A DNA stretch of 64,000 nt. Origin: Coniella vitis (Eukaryota; Ascomycota; Sordariomycetes; Diaporthales; Schizoparmaceae). Where the stretch lies: contig WUJK01000001.1 of NCBI GenBank assembly GCA_011317545.1, forward strand, positions 1,651,501 to 1,715,500, written 5' to 3'. This document shows positions 47,440 to 58,700 of this stretch, piece after piece; position 1 is the stretch's first letter, and each line of letters begins with the position of its first letter. The notes under the pieces are model-generated. The model was not told the DNA's origin, searched no databases, and saw nothing but the letters and a program-made list of their open reading frames with translations. The translations under genes were made by a program, and so were the position numbers.

Positions 47440-50400
47440 TCCTCCTATTAATCTTCTAGATTATTCTAAGTAAATCTTTCTCTATTTATTAATTATTTAT
47501 TAATAGTTCTTAAGGTTACTAATAGGTTCCTAAGTACTTTCGCTATTTAGGTAGCTTTTCTATTTAATAAGTAGTATTCTAGCTTTTTCGTCGATAATTC
47601 TTTTAACTTCGTATTCTAGCTCTTATTATTCTTTAAGTTTAAGTAATCTTTCGATAGGTATATTTTCTAATACTAGTTCGAGGAGTAAAATATAAAAAAC
47701 TAGGTATATCTTTATATTTAGAGGTAGCTTAAGTTTATAATTAAGGTCCGAGATTTTATTCTTAATTTCGAAGGGTCCGAGTTTCTTATAATCGAGTTTA
47801 TTAAAGGGTTATTTAGTTTTAATATTTATACGATATAAGTAGATTTTATCTCCCTTTGATAGAATTAATTCTTTAATTCTTTTCTAGTTAATATCGTCTT
47901 TCATCTTTTCTAATACTTCTTCGAGTATTTTCTTAAGTTCTAGCTAAAGTTCCTTAATTCTTTAAGTTATATCTTATACTACGGGTATAATTCCGCTTAG
48001 GACTTCTTCGAGGTAAACCGTAGGCTATCTTCCGTAGAGTACTTCGAATAATAATACTCGTATTATAGATATAGTTATACTATTATAAGCGAACTATATT
48101 ATAGGTAGGGGATTAACCTAATTATCCTATTAATAATTAATATAGTATCTAAGGTATTATTCGAGGATCTAGTTAACTCTTTCCGTCTATCTATCTAACT
48201 AGGGGTAATAAGCTATTAATAGCTTTTATTTTATTCCGAGTAATTATATTTAAAAGGTCTAAAAGTATAATATAAATATACTTCCTTTATCTAAGATAAG
48301 TCTTTAGGGTATCATATATTATACTATAATATTTCTAATAAATATATAGGCGAGGTTTATTATATTACTACTTTCTAAGTAAGGTAGGAAGTAAGTATAC
48401 TTTATTAGTCTATAAACTATTACTAAGATACTATTATATAAAGCCTTAGTTAAGGGTTCTCGTAAGATTAGTATCTTAACGATAAAGTCTAAGCTAGTTA
48501 ATTACTATAATATTATAGGTATTCGTAGGGGTTTTAGTAAGCTATAAGGCTTATATCGATTTACCTTATTTTTCTTATATATATTATATTTACTAATAAC
48601 TTCTTCTACTAGCTATTTAAGCTTAAGGGGATTCTAGTATCGTTTAATCCGTTTATAGGTAGCTTTAATTCCTTAATATTTATACACTAGAGCTTTATAT
48701 ATTATTTTAATAAACTTTTTCTTATTATCTTCTATTATATTACTAAAGTCGAATATTTTCCCTATAATTCTAAGCGTTACGTTAAGTCCTCGTATTACTA
48801 TTAATATAAAGAGATTTCCTTTTAAATCTTCTCTAAAGATTATTATAATATCCTAATCTTTATTATTATAGTCTTTATAATTTAATCGTTTACTAAAGGT
48901 ATCTGCTCGTTCGTTTTCTTTACCTTTACGGTAGATATTCTTAAAGTCGAATCCTAATAAGAATTCGTACTATCTACCTTATCGCTTATTAAGTTATTTT
49001 ATTAAAGAAATACCTAGAGATTCTTATAATCCGTATATATTAGAATTTATTACTTTACGCCGATAAAATAATATCGCTATTCCCTAAAGGCTTCTATTAT
49101 TATTATAAGTTCTTAATCGGGCATTCTATAATTAAGCTCTAATCAGTTTAGTCTTTTACTAAAGTTACTAACTATCCGTAACCGTCCTTAGTTATCTTAT
49201 TATCCGAGTTATCTACCGAGTACGAAATCTAATATATTTATCTCGATTTTAAAAGCTTTATTCTAATCTACCTTAACTAGGACTAGTTCTAAGGTAATTA
49301 TATCCTTAATCGTATTAAAGGCTCTCTATACCTAATCGTTCTAATTAAATATAATATCTTTCTTTATAAGTTTCGTAAATAGTATTATAATATTATTATA
49401 GTTTTTAATAAATTACTAGTAAAAGTTAGTATAGCTTAGAAAGACTTTAACGTTTTAAACATTCTAGGATATAGGCTAATCCCTAACTACCTTTACTTTA
49501 TTTTTCTATATCTATATATACTATAGTATAATAGTATATCCGAGGTAGTTAACTTCCTAAGTATTTTAGTTATATTTAATAGGTTCTATTAAGATCTTAG
49601 TATCCTAGAAAATTTATAGAATTATCGTAATATACTTCTAATATTCTTCGAATATCTTCGAGTAAATAAGAATATTATCTAGATAAACGATTATAAAGTA
49701 GTCGAGGTATTTATATAAAATATAGTTTATTATTTCTTAGAATAAAGCTAGGGTATTAATAAATCCGAATAGTATAATAAGATACTTGAAATATCTATAG
49801 CGTATTCTAAACGCTATTTTTAAATCTTCTCCGGGTTTAATATATATATATATATATATCCTTCCTTAAGGCTAAGGGCTATAAACTATTAAGCTCCTCT
49901 AAGTCTATCTCTAAGTTCTTTAAAAAAAGGTAAAGGATACCGATTCTTAATAATAATATCGTTAAGTTACCGGTAATTAACGTATAATCGTAATTTACCG
50001 TTTTTCTTTAATATAAATAGGATCGGGTATCCTATTAGTAAATATAAAAGTCTAATATATCCTTTCTTAAGATTTTCGTCGATATATTCTCTAAATACTT
50101 AAAGTTTATCCTTATCTAAGCTATAGATAGGAAAGAACTTTAGTTATTCTCCTTCCTTAAGTAGGATCTTATAATCGTATAAGCTATACTCTAGTAGGCC
50201 GTTATCGAATTTTCCTTAAAATAGTTTTATAAACTTTCGATGCTCTTCTAGTATATCGGAGAGGTCTCTAAATATATCTTCTTCCGTATATATTACGAGG
50301 AATAGGAGATATTATTATATATACTTTATTCCTTCTTAAACTTACTACGATAATATATCCTATTATCTATAAAATCCTATTATATTATATCCTAATTTGC

Positions 50401-53400
50401 TATATCCTTTACTTTCTTAGGTACTAACTATTACTAAATTCTTCTCTATAAGCTATCGAGGTTTATCGTATCCCTTAATAGCTATTATAATAGCTCATCT
50501 CGATTTAGAAGTATATATAAATTCGTTTAAGCTCCTATTATTTAGGTATTACTTAATAACTAAGCTTAATCCTACGCCTTTAATTATAACTATTTCTTAG
50601 GTATTCGCTTTATCCTATAAAATATAGCTATTAATCTAATCGATTCGAGGATTTTACTTTCTTAACTATAATATACCTAAAATTAGCTTATATTATATAA
50701 TATCCGTAATATCGAAGTTTATTAATATAATATATCTATAGATTATAACTAATAATTAATTAGATTCTATATCGATAATTACTTAACCGTAAGTAATATT
50801 TATACCTTCTATAATACTAAGTTTATAGGATTTTATCTTCTTCTTCTAAGGTATCTAATCTCTATTAATTATACTTAGGTATAATAATCTTTGCCTAAAT
50901 CTCTAATTCTAGAAGTACCTATAAGTTATATATTAGTAGATAGGGAAGTATTACCTTTAAGTCTTCGTACGTTATCGAGCAATATTAAGTATTATAAGTA
51001 ATTAAGAAGGATTACCCTATTATATAAAATAATACTTAGATTTATAACTAAAGACTATAAGGAAAACTATCTAATATTAAGCCGTAAACTCCTATCCTTA
51101 TATCCTTCCGTTATTCTATATTAAATACCCTATTTAACTATAGATTATCTAAATATATTATAATGTAATATATCTATAAATCGTTTAGATATATTCTAAT
51201 CCAATATATATATCCTGATTAGCTAGATTACCTAATCCCTATTTCTTATATTATACCGATATCCTTATACAAGAGATCCTATCGGTCCGTTATAATTCCG
51301 ACTTCTATACTATATTATATTAGCCTGTTCCTATAACCTGCATAGGGCTAGGTTATAATATTAGGGATATAAAATTTCCTTATACTCCGCTATCTATAAG
51401 TGCTATATAGTCTTTATTATTAATTCGTACTACGAATTTCAAATATTCGTACGTTAAGTTATCTATCGCGTAGAGGGACTTCTCTAGGAGTCCTAATCGC
51501 TTGCTATTCCTTATAGGCGATCTTTACCTTTTAGGTTTTATTATTCTTATTATACTTCGCGGGCTACTACCTATACTAGTTCCTTAGCTTATTATATACC
51601 GTATTATACGCGTAGTACGTCTTATCGCTATAGGCGTACTTAGTTTCCTTCTTCTATATAAGGAGTCTATACTCCGGGCTAACTATCTTTTAGATTATAG
51701 TAGAGGCGCGCTTTATTATATATATATTCTTCGTAGTTCGCGCATTTATAGAAGCTATAGTATATAGGTGTTATATACCTTCGTATCGTAAGTTTCTATA
51801 TTTATTTCTATTTATATACTTTATACTAATCGTATGCTTTTTCTTAAGCGTATAGTTTATATTAAGGCGTTACGTATTAGTACTATTATTCCGAGTGCTA
51901 TATATATTCGTACGGGGTATCGTATATTAGGCTAATATTAGCGTAATATCTCTTTTTCCTAAGTACGGTATAGTATTCGCTATTATCGTCGTCGTAGGGG
52001 ATGATACGTTATCCTGCTTTATATATAGGGAACTAATCCTTAGCTACCTTATATTAGAAGTATTACCTATAATTTATATAGTATAGAAGAATTATATAAT
52101 TTAGTAATAGTTTTTATAAAAGTATTAGAATCGCGCGTCTTCTTCTAAGAGAGGTTTTTCGTCCTAATAAATTATTATCCGAAATAGTTCTTTAAGTATA
52201 ATTCTATAGATAAGGTAGTATATATCTTCTTTATTAATACCTTCGTCCGTAAAGCTTTCCGATTCTAAGCTTATTTCTTCGTCGATAATTTATATACTAG
52301 CGTCTTATATATCGTGGTTTTCCTATACTTATTCTTTAGTAAAGGGTTATTAAATAAATAGCGTATCCTTATATCCGTCGATAAATACCGTTTATTACTT
52401 AGTAAATAGTCGAGGATACTATAAGTTTAAGGTCGTCGCGGTGGGAATTTTGTTTCCGAGTGCTATTTAATATTACTTGCGAGGTTTCTATAAAAGCTAT
52501 CCTATACCTTACTTTACCGAGAGGTACGTTATATAGTTATCCTTATAATAGAATATCTAATTAAGGAGTCTATAATCGGGTTCGTCTAACGCTTACTCTA
52601 GAAGCTAGTTTTAGCTAGGATTAGGATTCTGAATTTCTCGTATTATAATATTAGCTTATCGTCCTTCCGAGACTTTCTTAAATTCTCTTAGTTTCTTAGG
52701 TTATCGGTATTCCCGTATAAAGTAGGCTTACTTACTATAGTTAAAATATTCCCTACTTATCTATCTATATTAGGCTATATCGAGCTCTATAGAGCCTAAG
52801 TATATAATACCGCTAACTATTATACTTCGTTACTAGAAGCTATAGTTAGCGTTTTATTAAATCCGCTATCCGATATTAGCGTAATTTCTCTATATAATAT
52901 AGCTTCCTCCTTTCTTACTTTTCTCTATACGTCTTTTATAAAGACGGTTATCGATACGGATAGCGTTATTATTAAATATTATAAAGTCTCCTAGCTAATC
53001 CTACTTAGAGATTTCGTCCTTTACTTCGTCCTTAAGTTCTTTATAATAGTATTCTATAAGGTTCTTATCTTCCTATAATAGGCGTATTAAGAGTTACTTA
53101 AACCGAACCGTATATATTAAGGCTAACTTGGTTTACTTAAGTTCTATAAGTTATTAAGCTATAGTTTATTCTTTATTAAAGTCACCGAAGGTTTCTTTAA
53201 AAATATATTCGAATCCTATAAATAAGTCGAATATATCCTTAGTAATTTACTTACGTTAATTAGGGTTATTTAGATATTCGATATAGTTACGAAGGTAAGG
53301 TTTATACTAAATAAATATATCTTTTCCGAGTCGGGTATCGGTTAGAATAGCTTTATCGGGTTTAATAGTAAACTAGGCTATATTATATAGGAAGTATGCC

Positions 53401-53769
53401 TTATAATATATAAGGAACCCCTAAAGCGTCTTCTAATTACCGTTATATATAATAAGTTTATCTATTTTATAGCTATTACCGAGATTATACTAAATAATAA
53501 GTAATAGAGGAGGTATAATAGCTATAGCGTTATACTATTCAATCTGCTAAGCTTATTCTTAAATAATACGATTCTATTATTCTTAAATCTACTAAAGTAT
53601 AGCAATTTACTAAATAAGTATAATTTACTAGTGTATTATATCTTCTTAAGTTATAACCTAGCGGCGTCCTTCGCTTAAAGTAAACGGAGTAGGAGTTCGA
53701 AGAGCTATTACTATACTTCGTATTACTTAAAGGGTATATATAGGCTATTCTAAATAAGAGTTATAAAAA
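47440..53769 (-). pseudogene. gag-pol of E5, RIP-inactivated and split by solo LTR J
   Basis: Colinear with E2 on the minus strand (chromodomain near 47530, RT YLD block near 49690, protease near 51390, gag zinc knuckle near 52750). The protease region is interrupted at 50880-51360 by an LTR. Most pol motifs are obscured by mutation. Confidence 0.75.
50880..51360 (-). repeat. Solo LTR J with target duplication
   Basis: 481-bp LTR lying alone in the protease region of E5, flanked by TTAGG at 50875-50879 and 51361-51365. The E5 sequence is continuous when the LTR and one TTAGG are removed. Variable block differs from all other LTRs here. Solo LTRs arise by recombination between the two LTRs of a full element. 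Confidence 0.92.
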
Positions 53770-54230
53770 TATAATAATCCTTACCTAAATCCCTAACTCT
53801 AGAAGTACCTATAAGTTATATATTAGTAGAATAGGGAAGTATTACCTTTAAGCTTCTATACGTTTATCGAGCGATACTAAGTATTATAAGTAATTAAAAA
53901 GGATTACCCTATTATATAAAATAATACTTAGATTTATAACTAAAGACTATAAGGAAACTATCTAATATTAAGCCGTAACTCCTATCCTTATATCCTTTCG
54001 TTATAGTATAAGTCGATCTAGTCGATAGGCGACTCCGTTAACTCGTAATATATAGGTCGACTAGGTCGATAAGCGACTCTATCGACTATATAACTATTAG
54101 GACCCTAACCCTGATTATATTATCCGTAGGTCCTTATATAAGAGATCCTGTCGGTCCGTTGTAGTTCCGACTTCTAATGCTATATTGCGTTGGCCTGTTC
54201 CTGTGACCTGTATGACCGTGGGTTATAATA
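53770..54230 (-). repeat. 5' LTR of E5 (LTR K)
   Basis: 461 bp. Outer U3 edge (TTGCGTTGGCCTGTTCCTGT region at 54184-54205) much less mutated than the equivalent part of LTR I. Confidence 0.9.
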
Positions 54231-54335
54231 ATAATCTTTACCTAAGAGATCTTTATCGATCCATTATAGTTCCGATTCCTGATGCTATATTGCGTTGGCC
54301 TATACTTATAACCTGTATAACCGTGGGTTATAACA
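54229..54335 (-). repeat. Internally deleted LTR
   Basis: Starts with the LTR end (TAATAATCTTTACCTAAG), then jumps to the LTR start region (AGATCTTTATCGATCC to GGGTTATAACA). About 360 bp of the middle are missing. Its first two bases overlap the end of LTR K. Confidence 0.75.
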
Positions 54336-54437
54336 CTGACCGACGTTCAAAAGGTATGATTTCTCGTCGCAGTTGACGAGGTTTAAAAATGGACATATCC
54401 GGGTGCCATCTTTATACGTAAGGACGCTATGCAAGGA
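54336..54437. other. 102-bp host sliver between elements
   Basis: Normal composition with many CA/TG, unlike both sides. Ends in AAGGA, the left target duplication of E6, so the original locus continued directly at 62054. Confidence 0.75.
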
Positions 54438-54908
54438 TGTAATGATCCTTGCCTGAATCCCTGATTCTGGAAGTACCTATGAGTTGTATATTAGCAGGAT
54501 GGGGAAGTATTACCTTTAAGTCTTCGTACGTTGTCGAGCAATATCAAGTATTATAAGTAATCAAGAGGGATTACCCTATTATATAAAATAATACTTAGAT
54601 TTACAACTAAAGACTATAAGGAAACTATCTAATATTAAGCCGTAAACTCCTATCCTTATATCCTTCTATTATCCTAGTGAGTCGATATAGTCGATATCGA
54701 TCCTATCGATTTATAGTATGCTAGTCGATATAGTCGATATCGATTCTATCGATCGTATAACTATTAAGACCCTAACCCTAATTATATTACTATAAGTATC
54801 TAGATATCCTTATATAAGAGATCCCTATCGGTCCGTTACGGTTCCGATTTGCTAGTATATAGTTACGCTAGCCTATTCCTATAACCTATATATTTATAGG
54901 TTATAATA
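54438..54908 (-). repeat. 3' LTR of E6 (LTR L)
   Basis: 471 bp. Outer end TGTAATGATCCTTGCCTGAA unmutated, inner end AGGTTATAATA fully mutated. Confidence 0.93.
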
Positions 54909-54989
54909 TTATCTCCCTTCTATTAGTCTTTATCCCTAAAGACCTGTAATATTTCCGTAAGTAGTCCTGCCTAATATTTTTACTTCGAA

Positions 54990-55570
54990 TTATGCTTTCC
55001 TAATTCGTTATATCGTCGTTTTCTTGTATAACGAAACCTCGTTCGTTAAATCCAAGGTCTAATTCTGCTAAATAGAAGTTATCCTTATACTTAATTATTC
55101 TTTCGAACGCCTTCGAGATACGTCCTTATTCTTATTGCGATTCTAAGGGTAAGACTTCTTATTAAGTTTCCCCTGGTGATTCTTCTCGCTACGCCGAGTG
55201 CGTACGTTTAAAACTTCCTCGTTGCGATATTTTGGAGACGATTAACTCTGCCGACCTTTTGTATATCTCTTCGTAGTATTAAAAGCTAGAAGATAAGATC
55301 GAGGAGCTAGAAGATAAACTAATACGCTTATATAGGCAGAAGAAGATATAGCGGGAACGGATAGCGTATACTATTCGTTGTGGTTTATCGAATCTGGAAG
55401 ACCTAGATCGTATAGAACGTAAGGAGGTAGAGAAGGAGCGTTTAGCCGCCGAGGCTAAATATCGTTCCGTAGAGCCGACCGTTCCTAAAGGCCTACTGCC
55501 TAAGGGTTTTATAACTACTACGTTAGAAGATTTTAATTAGTCTGGGATTTCTCCGTTATCTCCGTCTGAT
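54990..55570 (+). pseudogene. Opposite-strand Cys-motif and coiled-coil ORF of E6
   Basis: Plus strand reads YCDSKGKTSY, then YAECVRLKLPRCDILE near 55180-55240 (C-x7-C kept, first Cys of the pair now Tyr), a coiled coil KLEDKIEELEDKLIRLYRQKK (about 55285-55350), RERIAYTIRCGLSNLEDLDRIERKE and VPKGLLPKGFITTTLEDFN near 55490-55540. Stops are TAG/TAA at Gln/Trp positions. Same protein family as at 32145-32639. Start not certain. Confidence 0.65.
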
Positions 55571-55703
55571 TTTCTTATTAGTAATTTATAGGGTATTAGG
55601 GCTTCTAGTTTATAACTTTGATTTCTTTAGAGTTATTACTAGTAGTCTTTAATAAGGGGTCTGGTTATTCCTATTAGTAGCTATTATAGTTAAAGATACG
55701 AGT

Positions 55704-55775
55704 AGTCTTATAGCTTAGTAGTTAGAGTTCCTAGTTTCTTACTAGGAGGTCCGGGGTTCGATTTCCTATAGTGCT
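55704..55775 (+). tRNA. tRNA-like gene inside E6 (anticodon TCT)
   Basis: 72 nt folding as a class I tRNA: acceptor stem AGTCTTA/TAGTGCT (six of seven pairs counting wobble), box A TAGCTTAGTAGTTA, D stem of four pairs, perfect anticodon stem CCTAG/CTAGG with loop TTTCTTA (U33 present, anticodon TCT, nominal Arg), 5-nt variable loop, T arm with TTCGATT and weakened lower stem. Residue 37 is T rather than a purine and no TTTT terminator follows at once, so activity is doubtful. It lies between the 3' end of pol and the 3' end of the opposite-strand ORF. Confidence 0.65.
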
Positions 55776-55799
55776 TTCTCTGTCTAAGGCTATAATAAC

Positions 55800-58700
55800 T
55801 TTTTGTTTTCGTATTCTTTAATAAGGTCTAGGTGTATATTCTTTGGTGGTTCCTAAGTGTTTTCCGAATTATTATAATTTTTCTATTTGATAAGGTATTG
55901 TTTTCTACGTCCGCGTTTGCGTGAATCAAGGATTTGTTTAACTTCGTACTATGCTTATTCTGGTTCGATAATATCTATATCGTATAAAAGTTCTGCGTTT
56001 ACGGGTGCTAGTTCGAGGAGTAAGATATAGAAGACTGGGTATAGCCGTATATACGGAATTTCGAGTTCGTAGTTAACTGGCGAAATTTGTTGTATAATTC
56101 TATAAGGTCTAAGTTTCTTATAGTCGAGTTTATCGCTAGGTTTAGTAGTTTTAATGTTTTTACGGTTAAGGTAGATTTTATCTCCCTTTTATAGGATTAG
56201 TCCCTTAATCCTTTTCTAGTTAGTATATTTCGTTATTTATTCTTTAATATCCTAAAGTATACGTCGAGTATCTTTATATAATTGCTTAATTCTTCTAGCG
56301 TATTAGTCTGCTATTTCTACGTTTCTACCTAGTAGTATTTCGTAGTATACCGTAGGGTTATACCTATAGAATAGGAAGAATAGTGATTTTCCTATACTCG
56401 TTATATCTATACTATTATAGGCGAATTATACCGTAGGTAAGAGTTCGACCTAATTATCTTATTTATAGTTAATATAGTATCGTAGATATTATTCTATAAT
56501 CTGGTTAGTACGTTCTATTTATCCGTCTATTTAAGGATAAAATGCCGTAGATATACGTTATATTATTCCGAGGTATTTAGTAACAGAGATCCAGAATTTT
56601 AATATAAATTTTCTATCTCTATCTAATATAATTTCTTAAGGTATTCCGTAGTTAGCGATAATAATGCGGAGGAATATATATACGAGTTCTTCTACGGTAC
56701 TACTTTCTTTATATAGTAGGAAGTATACGTACTTACTTAGTCTGCAAACTACTATTAGGATACTATCGTACTATACTTAAGTTAAGGGTTCTCGTAAGAG
56801 AGGTAGCTTAGTAATAAAGTCTAGACTAATGGATAACTAAATAGTTATAGGTACTAGTAAAGGTTATAGTAGTCCGTAAGGTTTATATCGTTCTGTCTTA
56901 TTCCGTTTATATATATCGTAGTTGTTAACGATATCCGTGACTTGTTTCTTAAGGTTTAGTAGATTCTAATAATATTAAATCCTTTTATAGGTTGCTCTGA
57001 TTCCTTAGTATTTATATATTAATACGCTATAGATACTTCTAATAAAGTCGTTTTATTCTAATATTATTAGGTTATCGAGGTTAGGTATTTCTCCTTTAAT
57101 ACGTAATATTATATTAAGTTCCTTAGTAATAGATAGTATAGTAAGGTTACCTTCCGAATCTTCCTTAAAGATTACTATAATATCTTAGTCTTTGCTATTG
57201 CTATCCTTATAGTCTAACTGTCTGCTAAGAGTATCTGCTCGTTCGTTTTCTTTGCCTTTACGGTAGATAATCTTAAAGTCGAATTCTAATAGAAATTCGT
57301 ACTATCTAACTTATTATTTATTAAGCTGCTTTGTTAAGGTAAATGCCTAAAGGTTCTTATAATCCGTATATATAAGAATTTATTATTTTGCGCCGATAAG
57401 GTAGTATCGCTATTCCCTAAAGGCTTCTATTATTACTATAAGTTCTTAATTAGGCGTTCCGTAGTTAAGTTTTAGTCCGTTTAGCTTCTTACTAAAGTTA
57501 CTAACTATCCGTAGTTATCCTTTATTATTTCGTTATCCGAGTTATCTACCGAGTATATAATCTAATATATCTATCTCGATCTCGAAAACTTTATCTTAGT
57601 CTACTTCGACTAGGATTAGTTCTAATATAACTATATCCTTAATTATACTAAAGGCTTTCTATACCTATTCGTTCTAATTAAAGGTAATATCCTTTTTCGT
57701 AAGTTCCGTAAGTAGTGCTATAATACTACTATAGTTCTTAATAAATTATCGGTAGAAGTTAGTATAGCCTAAGAAGGCTCTAATATCCTTAACGTTCTAA
57801 GGTATAGGCTAGTCCCTAACTACTTATACTTTATCTTTCTATATTCGTATATACCCTAGTATAATAATATATCTAAGGTAGTTAACTTCTTAAGTATTCT
57901 AGTTATATTTAGTAGGTTCTACTAAAATCTTATTATCTTAGAGGATTTATAGGATTATTATAATATACTTCTAGTATTCTTCGAATATCTTTAAGTAAAT
58001 AAGGATATTATCTAGGTAAGCGATTATAAAATAGTCGAGGTATTTATATAAGATAAAGTTTATTATTTCCTGGAATAATATAGGGGCGTTAGTAAGTCCG
58101 AATAGTATAATAAGATATTCGAAATATCCGTAGCGTATTCTAAATACTGTTTTCTATTCTTCTCCGGGTTTAATACGAATATACGTATATCCTTCTTTAA
58201 AGTCGAGGGCTATAAACTATTAGGCTCCTCTAAGTCTACCTCTAAGTTCTTTAAAGAGAGGTAAGGGGTACCGATTCTTAATTATAATATTATTAAGTTG
58301 CCGATAGTTAACGTATAATCGTAGTTTGCCGTTTTTCTTTAGTATAAATAGGATTAGGTATCCTACTAGTAAATAGGAGGGTCTAATATAGCCTTTCTTA
58401 AGATTTTCGTCGATATATTCTCTAAATGCTTTAAGTTTATCCTTATCTAATCCGTAGATAGGAAAGAACTTTAGTTATTCTCCTTCTTTAAGTAGGATCT
58501 CGTAGTCGTATAGGCTATACTCTAGTAGGCTATTATCGAATTTTCCTTAAAATAGTTTTATAAACTTCCGATACTCTTCTAGTATACCGGAGAGGTCTCT
58601 AAATATATCTTCGTCTTATATAGTTGCTATTATAAGGAGATATCGTTATACGTACTTAGTTCCTTCTTAAACTTATCGTAATAATATATCCTGCTATCTA

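Larger units (their letters stand above)
46238..54230 (-). mobile_element. Chromovirus E5, minus orientation, carrying a solo LTR insertion
   Basis: 3' LTR I (46238-46689), opposite-strand ORF (about 46790-47340, +), pol and gag (about 47440-53769, interrupted by solo LTR J), 5' LTR K (53770-54230). LTRs I and K share the same variable block (GTCGATAGGCGACT type). It abuts LTR H of E4 in inverted orientation with about nine LTR bases missing, so no target duplication can be seen on that side. The most heavily mutated element of the window. Confidence 0.85.
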
